In this document: positions 6,706-13,625 of the stretch, in pieces | How the letters are laid out: each line of letters opens with the position of its first letter | Numbering within the stretch: the first letter of the stretch is position 1 | NCBI GenBank assembly: GCA_959022875.1 | Contig: CAUFAM010000006.1 | Span: 1 to 14,816 of the forward strand | Direction of reading: 5' to 3' | Source: an uncultured Oscillospiraceae bacterium | GTDB lineage: Bacteria; Bacillota; Clostridia; Oscillospirales; Oscillospiraceae | Length of the DNA stretch: 14,816 nt | Position numbers and translations under genes: made by a program | Notes under the pieces: model-generated | Told to the model about the DNA's origin: nothing | Database searches by the model: none | The model's input: only the letters and a program-made list of their open reading frames with translations

Positions 6706-6922
6706 GCACCGGCTGCGTGGCCCAGAAGGGCCGCATTTTGTTCAAACACAGAGGTCTTTCTTGGGTTACACCGCCCAGAGGGCTTTCCTTTGATCATCAT
6801 TCGTTGTTCCCTTCTGAATGGCCTGGGCTTCAACACCCCCATTTCAGAAGCGTGACCATGCTGCATATCCGCCCGCAATGGCCTCACATATGGTCAAAAA
6901 GCTCTTTTTTTACTCTTTCCTT

Positions 6923-6936
6923 GGAACGTTTGTTTG
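6923..6936 (+). promoter_or_regulatory. SOS box (LexA operator) of lexA
   Basis: GGAACGTTTGTTTG matches the Gram-positive pattern GAAC, four bases, GTTC, with one mismatch (GTTT). It overlaps the first bases of the -35 box (6934-6939), so bound LexA would exclude RNA polymerase. This is the expected autoregulation of lexA. Confidence 0.75.
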
Positions 6937-6962
6937 ACATTCATTTCAAATTATGATATACT
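6934..6962 (+). promoter_or_regulatory. lexA promoter
   Basis: A consensus -35 box TTGACA (6934-6939), a 17-base spacer and -10 box TATACT (6957-6962). The predicted start is near 6969, about 45 bases before the lexA start codon. Confidence 0.88.
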
Positions 6963-7013
6963 TTTTTCACCAAAACCTGCCCACATTCCCCTGATCGGAA
7001 AGGAGCTGCTCTT

Positions 7014-7631
7014 ATGGCCAACTTAACCCGCAAACAGCAGCAGATCTATGACTACATTCTGTCCTTCACCACGGAGCACGGCTATCCCCCGTCAGTACGT
7101 GAAATCGGCTCGGCCATGGGACTGAAATCTCCCTCCACCGTCCATTTTCACATGAAGGGGCTGGAGGAGGCAGGCGTCATCGTCAAAGCAGAGGGAAAAA
7201 CCCGGGCCATTTCTCTGCCCGGCGTGGCCCTGGGCCCCGTGGCAGAGGAACAGGATCCTCACACCAACCAGATCCCTGTGGTGGGCAATGTAGCCGCCGG
7301 TTCCCCCATCCTAGCCCAGGAATGCATCGAGGACTACCTCACTTTTGACACCCAAGGCCTGTCTGGAGAACACTTTGCTCTCCGGGTGCGGGGCGAGTCC
7401 ATGCTGAACGCCGGTATCCTTCCCGGCGACCTGGTGGTGGTCCACCGCCAGCAGGAGGCCCATAACGGCGAAATCGTGGTTGCCCTCTTTGAAGACGAGG
7501 CCACTGTCAAAACCTATCAGCTGCGGGATGGCCACGTCTGGCTCATGCCCGAAAATCCGGAGTATCTGCCCATTGACGGCGCCAACGCCGAAATCATCGG
7601 CAAGGTCGTGGCTGTGGTGCGCCGCTATTAA
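7014..7631 (+). CDS. lexA: LexA repressor, SOS regulator with self-cleaving peptidase
   Basis: LexA represses DNA-damage genes and cleaves itself when RecA filaments form on single-stranded DNA. It is 205 residues, the normal length. Residues 1-70 are the winged-helix domain, with YPPSVREIGSAMGLKSPSTV as the recognition region. The cleavage site is Ala95-Gly96 in VAAGSPI. The catalytic serine is Ser129 in GESMLNAGILPGD and the lysine is Lys166 in ATVKTY, both in the S24 peptidase domain. ATG 7014 has AAAGGAG eight bases upstream. The SOS box over its own promoter shows autoregulation. It is monocistronic: a strong hairpin terminator follows 10 bases after the stop, shared with the converging transporter genes. 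Confidence 0.97.
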   Translation: MANLTRKQQQIYDYILSFTTEHGYPPSVREIGSAMGLKSPSTVHFHMKGLEEAGVIVKAEGKTRAISLPGVALGPVAEEQDPHTNQIPVVGNVAAGSPILAQECIEDYLTFDTQGLSGEHFALRVRGESMLNAGILPGDLVVVHRQQEAHNGEIVVALFEDEATVKTYQLRDGHVWLMPENPEYLPIDGANAEIIGKVVAVVRRY

Positions 7632-7641
7632 AGTATGCTGC

Positions 7642-7678
7642 AAAAACCGCCTGTTCCAATGGAACAGGCGGTTTTTTT
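7642..7678. terminator. Shared bidirectional terminator between lexA and the CHR transporter genes
   Basis: A 16-base near-perfect stem (AAAAACCGCCTGTTCC with its complement) around loop AAT, with T runs on both strands. The stop codon of the minus-strand transporter gene (7679-7677) sits right at its base, so one hairpin ends both converging transcripts. Confidence 0.9.
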
Positions 7679-8243
7679 AAAATTGAAATACGATGCCCAC
7701 CACAGCCGCTATGGCAATAAAGGCCACAGGGTGTATTTTTTTCAGCTTTTTATGCTGCATAGCCAGGAAAATCACAACCGCCAGCAGCATAACCGGCCAA
7801 TGGAGGGAGATCTCATGCTGGGCAGTAGCACTCACCGTCCAGAACACCGTCATGGCCACCGACAATCCCGCGGAAGCAATCAGGGCCGTGGAGGCCGGAC
7901 GCAGGCCGTAGAATACCGCATCCACTGTTTTGGACTGGCGAAATTTCTGCAAAAATCCCGCAATGATAATAATGACCACAATTGAGGGTGTAATGAGGCC
8001 CAGGGTTGCAATGATAGCCCCAGGAATTCCCGAAATGGAGTAGCCCACATAGGTGGCCATATTCACACCCATGGGGCCGGGAGTGGACTCCGATACTGCA
8101 ATCATGGTGGACAGCTGTGCATTGGTAAACCAGCCGGTCTTTTCCCCCATGCTCTGGAGGAATGGCACGGTTGCCAGTCCTCCGCCCACTGAGAACAATC
8201 CCACTTTTGCAAACTCATAAAACAAAAGCAGCAGTTTGATCAT
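7677..8243 (-). CDS. CHR family (chromate transporter-like) protein, second subunit
   Basis: A short, single-domain member of the CHR superfamily, 188 residues, with about six hydrophobic segments. It carries the family signatures FAKVGLFSVGGGLATVPFL near the N-terminus and STPGPMGVNMATYVGY around residues 52-67. Short CHR proteins come as adjacent pairs thought to work together, and this is the downstream half: its ATG overlaps the stop of the upstream half in ATGA. Known members export chromate by proton symport, but for gut anaerobes the natural substrate is not established and could be another oxyanion. The message ends at the hairpin shared with lexA. A basic end (MQHKKLKKIHPVAF) precedes the last hydrophobic segment. 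Confidence 0.9.
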   Translation of the reverse strand: MIKLLLLFYEFAKVGLFSVGGGLATVPFLQSMGEKTGWFTNAQLSTMIAVSESTPGPMGVNMATYVGYSISGIPGAIIATLGLITPSIVVIIIIAGFLQKFRQSKTVDAVFYGLRPASTALIASAGLSVAMTVFWTVSATAQHEISLHWPVMLLAVVIFLAMQHKKLKKIHPVAFIAIAAVVGIVFQF

Positions 8244-8848
8244 TTGCCCTCTCCTCCCTTCGCTAGGCGGGACAGGCGGCGGGCCGTGTAGCCCACCACG
8301 CCGGACAGGATAATGAGCCCGGCCGGAGAGAGGACGAAGCTGAGCACCATCCCCAGGGGGGTACCGCTGTCAATGGAAATCAGTCCGCTTCCCTGTGCCA
8401 GAAGCAGCACCCCCACAAAAATGCCCACGGATACAAAATCCTTCAGGTTGCTCTTCCCCAGCTTTAGTACGCTGGAGGCAATAAGGGCCACTACCGCGGC
8501 ATTAATGCCGACCAGGGCATGCTGCACCACCGGGTACTGGTCAAACTGAGACAGGAAGGCAGCAATGATGGTGATGATTACCACAGAGGGGAACACAACC
8601 CCCAGAGTAGCCACAATTCCACCCAAAATCCCTTTAAATTTAAATCCAATGAAGGTTGCGGTATTCACCGCAATGATACCCGGGGTACACTGTCCTACCG
8701 CATAATAGTCGGTCAGCTCCTCATCGGTGGCCCAGTTCTTCTTCTCCACCACTTCCCGATGGAGGATGGGCAGCATGGCATAGCCTCCGCCAAAGGTGCA
8801 GGCTCCTACTTTGGCAAAGGTCAGAAACAAGTCCAGATAGATGTTCAA
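8240..8848 (-). CDS. CHR family (chromate transporter-like) protein, first subunit
   Basis: The upstream half of the CHR pair, 202 residues and mostly hydrophobic. The signatures are TFAKVGACTFGGGYAMLPIL near the N-terminus, EELTDYYAVGQCTPG, and IAVNTATFIGFKFKG; the FGGGY and TPG motifs are the most conserved in the family. It is homologous to the gene after it, consistent with an ancient duplication seen throughout this family. ATG at 8848 is 12 bases from a GAGGGG ribosome-site candidate; the TTG two codons earlier (8854) has six-base spacing and is a possible alternative start. It begins only 12 bases after the ychF stop, with no promoter or terminator between, so it is probably carried on the ychF message. 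Confidence 0.9.
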   Translation of the reverse strand: MNIYLDLFLTFAKVGACTFGGGYAMLPILHREVVEKKNWATDEELTDYYAVGQCTPGIIAVNTATFIGFKFKGILGGIVATLGVVFPSVVIITIIAAFLSQFDQYPVVQHALVGINAAVVALIASSVLKLGKSNLKDFVSVGIFVGVLLLAQGSGLISIDSGTPLGMVLSFVLSPAGLIILSGVVGYTARRLSRLAKGGEGK

Positions 8849-8860
8849 GGCAAACCCCTC

Positions 8861-9949
8861 TTACACATTGAACCGGAACAGGATGATGTCTCCATCCTGC
8901 ACTACATATTCCTTGCCCTCGGAGCGGATCAGTCCCTTCTCTCTGGCTCCGGTCATAGAGCCGCAGGCCATCAGATCCTCGTAGGAGACCACCTCAGCAC
9001 GGATAAAACCCCGCTCAAAGTCAGAGTGGATCTTGCCCGCTGCCTGGGGGGCCTTGGTGCCCTTGCGGATGGTCCAGGCCCGGCACTCATCCTCACCGGA
9101 AGTCAAATAAGAAATGAGGCCCAGCAGCGTATAGCTGGCCTTCACCAGCCGGTCCAGGCCGGACTCCGCCACGCCCAGATCGTCCAGGAACATCTTCTTC
9201 TCCTCCCCGTCCAGCTCAGCGATTTCCGCCTCCAGCTTGGCACACACAGGGATGACCTGGGCCCCCTGCTGGGCGGCCCGCTCCTCCACCTGGCGGTAGT
9301 AGGGCACAGACTCGGGGTCAGAGAAGCCCGCCTCGTCCAGGTTGGCGGCATAGATGACCGGCTTCAGGGACAGCAGCTCACAGTCGGGATACTCTCCGGC
9401 AATGTCCGCCCCCTCGTAGGACCGGGCGGACTTTCCGTCGTTGAGCCACTCCCGCAGCCCCTCAAAGTCTTCCACTTCCTGGAGGAACTTCTTATCCCCC
9501 TTGGCAGCCTTCTTGGCCTTGTCAATGCGCCGCTCTACCATCTCCAGGTCGGCCATCACCAACTCCAGATCGATGGTATCAATATCCCGGATGGGATCGG
9601 TGGAGCCCTCCACATGGATTACGTTGTCATCGTCAAAGCAGCGCACCACATGGACAATGGCATCCGTCATACGGATGTTGCCCAAAAACTTGTTGCCCAG
9701 GCCCTCGCCCCGGGAGGCACCCTTCACCAGCCCGGCGATATCCACAAACTCAATGACCGCAGGGGTGGTCTTCTTGGGGTGGTACATCTCACTGAGCTTG
9801 TCCAGACGGTAGTCGGGCACAGCCACCATGCCTACATTGGGGTCAATGGTGCAGAAGGGATAGTTGGCGCTCTCCGCGCCGGCATTGGTAATGGCGTTAA
9901 ACAGGGTGCTCTTGCCCACATTGGGCAGACCCACGATACCTAATTTCAC
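8861..9949 (-). CDS. ychF: Redox-regulated ATPase YchF (Obg-like)
   Basis: A TRAFAC-class P-loop ATPase of the Obg-like group that associates with ribosomes; it prefers ATP to GTP, and its bacterial role is tied to stress and translation. It is 362 residues, right for the family. Walker A GLPNVGKS is at residues 7-14 and the G3 motif DIAGLVKGA at 70-78. NLDE replaces the usual NKxD, in line with ATP preference. A coiled-coil insertion lies in the middle and a TGS domain at the end, closing with DGDIILFRFNV. GTG at 9949 is chosen: GAGG lies seven bases upstream, and the promoter predicts a transcription start near 9987, which rules out the longer frame from 9991. Two CHR genes follow closely. 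Confidence 0.97.
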   Translation of the reverse strand: MKLGIVGLPNVGKSTLFNAITNAGAESANYPFCTIDPNVGMVAVPDYRLDKLSEMYHPKKTTPAVIEFVDIAGLVKGASRGEGLGNKFLGNIRMTDAIVHVVRCFDDDNVIHVEGSTDPIRDIDTIDLELVMADLEMVERRIDKAKKAAKGDKKFLQEVEDFEGLREWLNDGKSARSYEGADIAGEYPDCELLSLKPVIYAANLDEAGFSDPESVPYYRQVEERAAQQGAQVIPVCAKLEAEIAELDGEEKKMFLDDLGVAESGLDRLVKASYTLLGLISYLTSGEDECRAWTIRKGTKAPQAAGKIHSDFERGFIRAEVVSYEDLMACGSMTGAREKGLIRSEGKEYVVQDGDIILFRFNV

Positions 9950-9993
9950 GGCAATTCCTCTTTCCGGTCTCATTTTTGGTATTTGGCCCAAAT

Positions 9994-10022
9994 ATTATAT
10001 CTGTTTTATTCTCCATATGCAA
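9994..10022 (-). promoter_or_regulatory. ychF promoter
   Basis: On the minus strand: -35 box TTGCAT (10022-10017), 17-base spacer, -10 box TATAAT (9999-9994). The predicted start near 9987 leaves a leader of about 38 bases. Confidence 0.85.
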
Positions 10023-10063
10023 TAGGAAATGGGCACAAATCCCCCATTCCTGCAAAGGGCACA

Positions 10064-10099
10064 ACAAAGAAAGTTCCGGCTGCCCGAAGGCGGCCGGAA
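10064..10099 (-). terminator. Terminator after the secreted stalk-domain gene
   Basis: An 11-base stem with one G-U pair (TTCCGGCCGCC with GGCAGCCGGAA on the minus strand) and a UUCG tetraloop, followed by CTTTCTTTG. It lies about 20 bases past the stop at 10118. Confidence 0.75.
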
Positions 10100-10117
10100 C
10101 CCATAAGCGCTGTTCTA

Positions 10118-11197
10118 TTATTTGATGATGAGATTGGTTCCCTCCAGGGTTACGGTCTTGCCCAGCATTTCAAACAGCTCCGCGGGGGCCCAGGTGGTGC
10201 CGGGCTCCACAATGTAGGGGGCCTTTCCATAGTTCTGGGGCGCGGTCATCCCAACGGCATCGGGAATCTTGGTCACGCCATAAATGGTGGGGCTGCCAAT
10301 GTCCAGCCGAACCTGGAAGGCATCGCTTTCCACCGTCACCAGGGCGCTGTGCCCCTTGGGAGTATACGTCACCTGGAAACCCAGGGCCTGGGCCACCGCA
10401 GCCACAGGCACCATAGCGGTGCCGTTTTCATAGCGGCCTACCATGTTGGGAACCTTTCCGTCCAGCTCCATGGTCAGCTGCGCTCCCTCCTGGGGCTGCA
10501 CAGCCTCCTTCTCAGTCTGGGTACTGACGGCAGGCAGAAGCATAATGTGCCGGGCGTACGTCTGGGCCGGATAGCTCTCCAGAACTGCCTCATACCAGGC
10601 CATAATCCGGTCCCCGGCCTTCAGCTCATCCAGCGCAAAGGCCTCGTCACCGGAATATCTGGACAAACCGGTATCGGCATCGGCGGTAATGTGCAGCCCA
10701 CCCTGATCGGTCACAATCTGCACGGAACCGTCTGCCAGCTTTTCAACGCTCTCAACCACCTGATAGTGGGCGCAGCTGATGTCCTGAGGGATGTTGCGCA
10801 CGATGGCCAGCGCAGGGGACTGGGGCGGAATGGAATAGGTTGCAACGGGGCTGTGGAACACATAGATGCCCTCTCCCACCTTGAGAGTAGAAGGATCGGA
10901 GGCCGTGTGATTGCCGCTGTCAATCCACACCACCTGCTCGGACAGGTTCATGATATAGTCCCCATAGGCCTCAGACTCCATCACAAGCTGGGTCATGTTT
11001 CCCTGCTCGTCGGTGCGGATCTCGGCCACCTTTCCGTAGTAGAGCACGCTGTACTTGGCAGAAGGCTTCTGCTCCGTCAGCGCAGTTCCCCCGGCGTTCT
11101 CGCCGCTTCCAACAGCCGTCTCAGCGGCCAGAGCGGGAACAGCCAGAGACAGAGACAACACTCCGGCCAGCATACAGGCAGTCAGTTTGCGTTTCAT
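10118..11197 (-). CDS. Secreted protein with copper amine oxidase-like N-terminal (stalk) domain
   Basis: A 359-residue exported protein of unknown role. A signal peptide is clear: MKRKLTACM, a hydrophobic stretch, then a likely cut after AVPALA. The last 110 residues match the copper amine oxidase N-terminal-like domain, with MVPVAAVAQALGFQVTYT and WAPAELFEMLGKTVTLEGTN. Despite its name this domain has no oxidase activity; in Firmicutes it occurs in many cell-surface proteins and probably binds wall or other polymers. The region 35-240 is beta-rich and I do not recognise it. ATG 11197 has AGGAGG eight bases upstream. A terminator follows. It stands alone between ychF and the TtcA-like gene. 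The absence of an LPXTG or C-terminal anchor suggests release or non-covalent attachment. Confidence 0.85.
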   Translation of the reverse strand: MKRKLTACMLAGVLSLSLAVPALAAETAVGSGENAGGTALTEQKPSAKYSVLYYGKVAEIRTDEQGNMTQLVMESEAYGDYIMNLSEQVVWIDSGNHTASDPSTLKVGEGIYVFHSPVATYSIPPQSPALAIVRNIPQDISCAHYQVVESVEKLADGSVQIVTDQGGLHITADADTGLSRYSGDEAFALDELKAGDRIMAWYEAVLESYPAQTYARHIMLLPAVSTQTEKEAVQPQEGAQLTMELDGKVPNMVGRYENGTAMVPVAAVAQALGFQVTYTPKGHSALVTVESDAFQVRLDIGSPTIYGVTKIPDAVGMTAPQNYGKAPYIVEPGTTWAPAELFEMLGKTVTLEGTNLIIK

Positions 11198-11263
11198 GGT
11201 TGGTTCCTCCTATCAGGTCGTAAGTATTTGTATCTCCCTTTGTTCTACATAGACGAAAGAAAG

Positions 11264-11290
11264 CAAAAAAAGTTCCTCTGCCAGGAAAAT
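11264..11290 (-). terminator. Short hairpin and T run after the TtcA-family gene
   Basis: On the minus strand, TTCCT and AGGAA pair around GGCAG, followed by C and seven T. The stem is only five bases, so it would be weak, but the position just past the stop at 11301 fits. Confidence 0.45.
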
Positions 11291-11300
11291 TTTTCCCCGG

Positions 11301-12065
11301 TCAGTCCTCCAATTCCTCCGGCAAGGGGCGACGCCGGTGTTCCACCGGCCCCCATTCCGGCAGAGGCAGGCGCTGCATAGCGCCAAAGGCCCTTGCCTTC
11401 AGCCCCGGATATCGGCCCTGGAGCTCATAAATGAGCTCTTTGATCTCCTGTCGTTTGGTGTTGCCGTTGGCCGGGCAGGGATTTTCCACCACCGGGAGGT
11501 TCAGGCGCTGAGCTGTATGGCGGATGAGGTTTTCCCCGCAGTAGAGCATGGGGCGAATCTGGGTGATGCCCGTGCGGTCCAGAAAGGTGACCGGCTGGAA
11601 ACAGCTCAGACGTCCTTCAAAAATCAGAGACATAAACAGCGTCTCCACCGCGTCATCGTAATGGTGCCCCAGGGCAATTTTGGTAATTCCCTTTTCCTGC
11701 AACGCACCGTGAAGCGCCCCACGGCGCATTTTCGCACACATGGAGCAGGGATTTTTCTCCTTGCGCAGGTCGAAAATCACATGGTGGATTTCACTATTTA
11801 TAATGGTATAGGGGACATTCAGCTCCCGGCAGAATTCCTGAATGGGGGAAAAGTCCATCCCCGGACGGCCATCGGCGTGACCCATATCCAGGGTCAGGGC
11901 CTCTACCTCAAAGGGAACCGGGTAGAATTCCCGCAGCTTGGCCAGGGCACACAGCAGCATCAGGGAATCTTTCCCACCGGAAACTCCCACCGCCACCCGG
12001 TCTCCGGGGTGTATCATATCGTAATCTTCCACACAGCGGCGCACCAGGGAAAGTATCTTGTTCAT
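11301..12065 (-). CDS. TtcA-family tRNA 2-thiocytidine biosynthesis protein (PP-loop ATPase)
   Basis: Family members adenylate a tRNA base and replace its oxygen with sulfur; TtcA does this to cytidine 32 using a [4Fe-4S] cluster. The 254-residue product has the PP-loop SGGKDS (residues 29-34), the cysteine pair CSMC (107 and 110) followed by AKMRRG, the LGHHYDDAVETLFM segment, and a third cysteine (197) in NPCPANGNTKR. These three cysteines are the cluster ligands expected of the family. ATG 12065 is chosen because AAAAGGAG lies seven bases upstream; an in-frame TTG at 12083 lies before that site. The modified position cannot be proven from sequence. Sulfur could come from the cysteine desulfurase encoded near 3 kb, but the two genes are not adjacent. 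I found no clear promoter. Confidence 0.88.
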   Translation of the reverse strand: MNKILSLVRRCVEDYDMIHPGDRVAVGVSGGKDSLMLLCALAKLREFYPVPFEVEALTLDMGHADGRPGMDFSPIQEFCRELNVPYTIINSEIHHVIFDLRKEKNPCSMCAKMRRGALHGALQEKGITKIALGHHYDDAVETLFMSLIFEGRLSCFQPVTFLDRTGITQIRPMLYCGENLIRHTAQRLNLPVVENPCPANGNTKRQEIKELIYELQGRYPGLKARAFGAMQRLPLPEWGPVEHRRRPLPEELED

Positions 12066-12173
12066 GGTTTGGCTCCTTTTCAAAAGTTAGGGATAAACCG
12101 GGCAAAAGGGGCATTTCCTGCAATAATCCAGCTCACTTTTTCTTGCTAAAAACAGAAATCGAACGTGAGCTTT

Positions 12174-12210
12174 CAAGAGCAAACAAAAGAATTCAAGAGA
12201 AAACAAGAGA
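12174..12210. repeat. Tandem direct repeat upstream of rplM
   Basis: CAAGAGCAAACAAAAGA (12174-12190) and CAAGAGAAAACAAGAGA (12194-12210) match at 15 of 17 bases with a 20-base period, close to two helical turns. Just before them AGCTCAC (12130-12136) and GTGAGCT (12165-12171) form an inverted repeat. The region 12066-12246 separates the divergent TtcA-like gene and rplM, and holds nothing else I can support. Confidence 0.6.
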
Positions 12211-12246
12211 TATAATAAAATCATTAAATTTTTCCCGAAAAAACCG

Positions 12247-12275
12247 TTGACACCCGGTTACCTCCGTACTATAAT
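12247..12275 (+). promoter_or_regulatory. rplM-rpsI promoter
   Basis: A perfect TTGACA (12247-12252), a 17-base spacer and a perfect TATAAT (12270-12275), preceded by A/T runs that could act as an UP element. This is the strongest-looking promoter in the window, fitting a ribosomal protein operon. Confidence 0.92.
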
Positions 12276-12282
12276 ACAAAAC

Positions 12283-12366
12283 GCTCCGCTTGTACAGAGC
12301 CGGAGCAAAATGTTTTTATCATTGATCCAATGGTTGAGATATTGAAGTAAAATGGAGGTTTCACCT
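12283..12366 (+). promoter_or_regulatory. rplM 5' leader, possible L13 autoregulatory leader
   Basis: About 85 bases of leader lie between the predicted start and the rplM start codon. GCTCCG (12283-12288) pairs with CGGAGC (12301-12306) near its 5' end. L13 leaders that control this operon are known in low-GC Firmicutes, but I cannot confirm the specific fold here. Confidence 0.35.
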
Positions 12367-12798
12367 ATGTCCACTTTTATGGCTAACAAGGGGAACATCA
12401 CGCGCACCTGGTATGTGCTGGATGCTGCCGGAAAGCCCCTGGGCAAGACCGCCGCTCTGGCCGCCGACCTGCTGCGCGGCAAGCGCAAGCCCGAGTTCAC
12501 CCCCAACGCTGACTGCGGCGATTTCGTCATCGTCATCAACGCTGAGAAGGCCGTTCTGACCGGCAAGAAGCTGGATCAGAAGTACTACCGTCACCACTCC
12601 GGCTGGGTGGGCGGCCTGAAGGAAGTCAAGTACCGCACCCTGATGCAGACCAAGCCCGAGCTGGCCATGAAGCTGGCCATCCGCGGCATGCTGCCCAAGA
12701 ACTCCATCGCCAAGGACTCCCTGACTCGTCTGCACATCTACCGCGGCAGCGAGCACAACCATGCCGCCCAGAAGCCCCAGGTCTGGGACGCCGAGTAA
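12367..12798 (+). CDS. rplM: Large ribosomal subunit protein L13
   Basis: L13 is an early-assembling protein of the 50S subunit that binds 23S rRNA. The product is 143 residues, the standard size. Family features include TWYVLDAAGKPLGKTAALAA near the start, GDFVIVINAEKAVLTGKK (residues about 51-68), YYRHHSGWVGGLKE, and the IRGMLPKN stretch followed by LTRLHIYRGSEHNHAAQKP. ATG 12367 is chosen because GGAGGT (12354-12359) lies seven bases upstream; the in-frame ATG at 12352 overlaps that site. It is first in the universal rplM-rpsI pair, 16 bases before rpsI, behind a consensus promoter. Codon use is strongly biased to C- and G-ending codons, as expected for high expression. Confidence 0.98.
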   Translation: MSTFMANKGNITRTWYVLDAAGKPLGKTAALAADLLRGKRKPEFTPNADCGDFVIVINAEKAVLTGKKLDQKYYRHHSGWVGGLKEVKYRTLMQTKPELAMKLAIRGMLPKNSIAKDSLTRLHIYRGSEHNHAAQKPQVWDAE

Positions 12799-12814
12799 GA
12801 GGAGGATTTGAATC

Positions 12815-13219
12815 ATGTATAAGAGCAAGAAGCCTTATTTCTATGGAACCGGCCGCCGGAAGTCCTCCGTGGCCCGTGTCCACCTGTTCCAGAACGGCAC
12901 CGGTGCCATCACCATCAACGGCCGTGACATCGACGACTACTTCGGCCTGGAGACCCTGAAGCTGATCGTGCGTCAGCCCCTGGTCACCACCGAGCAGATG
13001 GGCAAGGTTGACATCGTTGCCACCGTCACCGGCGGCGGCGTGACCGGCCAGGCCGGCGCTATCCGCCACGGCATCGCCCGCGCCCTGCTGCTGGCCAACG
13101 AGGAGTATCGTCCCGCTCTGAAGGCCGCTGGTTTCCTGACCCGCGATCCTCGTATGAAGGAGCGTAAGAAGTACGGCCTCAAAGCCGCTCGTCGCGCTCC
13201 CCAGTTCAGCAAGAGATAA
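12815..13219 (+). CDS. rpsI: Small ribosomal subunit protein S9
   Basis: S9 sits in the head of the 30S subunit, and its C-terminal tail reaches the P site to contact tRNA. At 134 residues it is of normal size. Recognisable features are FYGTGRRKSSVARVHLFQNG at the start, INGRDIDDYFGLETLK, GGGVTGQAGAIRHGIARALL, LTRDPRMKERKKYGLKAARR and the conserved ending APQFSKR with its terminal arginine. GAGGAGG nine bases before ATG 12815 is the ribosome site. It is translated from the rplM message and ends at a strong terminator. Confidence 0.98.
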   Translation: MYKSKKPYFYGTGRRKSSVARVHLFQNGTGAITINGRDIDDYFGLETLKLIVRQPLVTTEQMGKVDIVATVTGGGVTGQAGAIRHGIARALLLANEEYRPALKAAGFLTRDPRMKERKKYGLKAARRAPQFSKR

Positions 13220-13232
13220 TTACTCTCAAGCA

Positions 13233-13272
13233 AAAACCCTGGAACCGCAATGGTTCCAGGGTTTTCTTTTTT
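13233..13272 (+). terminator. rplM-rpsI operon terminator
   Basis: A 14-base perfect stem (13233-13246 with 13252-13265), loop GCAAT, then CTTTTTT. It starts 14 bases past the rpsI stop. Confidence 0.93.
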
Positions 13273-13320
13273 AATTCTGCCGTGAATTTGACGCAAGCAA
13301 GGCGTTTGACAAAGAGAATG

Positions 13321-13350
13321 AGTGAACCAGTTCTCTGCTACTGGTTCACT
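13321..13350. repeat. Inverted repeat past the HTH gene
   Basis: AGTGAACCAGT and ACTGGTTCACT pair perfectly (11 bases) around TCTCTGCT. It lies just beyond the stop of the minus-strand HTH gene and may be its terminator, but no clean T run follows on that strand. Confidence 0.5.
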
Positions 13351-13358
13351 ATTAAAAA

Positions 13359-13609
13359 TCAGACCTTTACCGCATTGAGCAAGGATTCAATCAAGCTCTC
13401 CTTTATTTTTTGAGTGAATTCTACTAATACAATATTGAACCCATCCGCAATCTTTTTAATATTATTAAGGGAAACATTCCCCCGTCCCGCCCCAACGAAG
13501 GCAAGATATGTTCTATCTATATCTACAAAAAGCGAAAATTTCTTTTGACTTACACCCATTTTTTCCGCAACTGCTTTACTCCTAATCCAAACTCTTTCTG
13601 AATATCCAA
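13359..13609 (-). pseudogene. XRE-family helix-turn-helix regulator, apparent frameshift
   Basis: A small DNA-binding regulator of the Cro/CI type split over two frames. The natural start is TTG 13609, with AGGAGG seven bases upstream, giving MDIQKEFGLGVKQLRKK, a typical HTH opening; this frame soon stops at TAA. At the run of six A (13564-13559) the other frame takes over with MGVSQKKFSLFVDIDRTYL, then GRGNVSLNNIKKIADGF. Joined, this is one HTH domain of about 83 residues. A seventh A, or a one-base backward slip, would restore it. The open frame alone, from TTG 13625, also yields an 88-residue protein, but its start overlaps the ribosome site and its first residues fit the family poorly. 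The DNA is clearly more AT-rich than its neighbours, suggesting acquisition. Its target is unknown. Confidence 0.65.
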
Positions 13610-13625
13610 GAGGAACCCTCCTCAA

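Noticed and set aside
6304..6855. Plus-strand open frame of 183 codons across the tmRNA 3' end
   Set aside because: It covers structural RNA, hairpins and repeats; no ribosome site and no family.
8519..9943. Long plus-strand open frame of 474 codons
   Set aside because: It is antisense to ychF and a CHR gene, both with clear family motifs; GC-rich codon bias keeps the opposite strand open. No ribosome site or family resemblance.
9983..11380. Plus-strand open frame of 465 codons
   Set aside because: Antisense to the secreted stalk-domain gene, which has a signal peptide, ribosome site and terminator. The antisense product has no recognisable domain.
13282..13410. Plus-strand frame from GTG 13282 (about 43 codons)
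   Set aside because: No ribosome site, and it reads through an inverted repeat and the end of the HTH gene.
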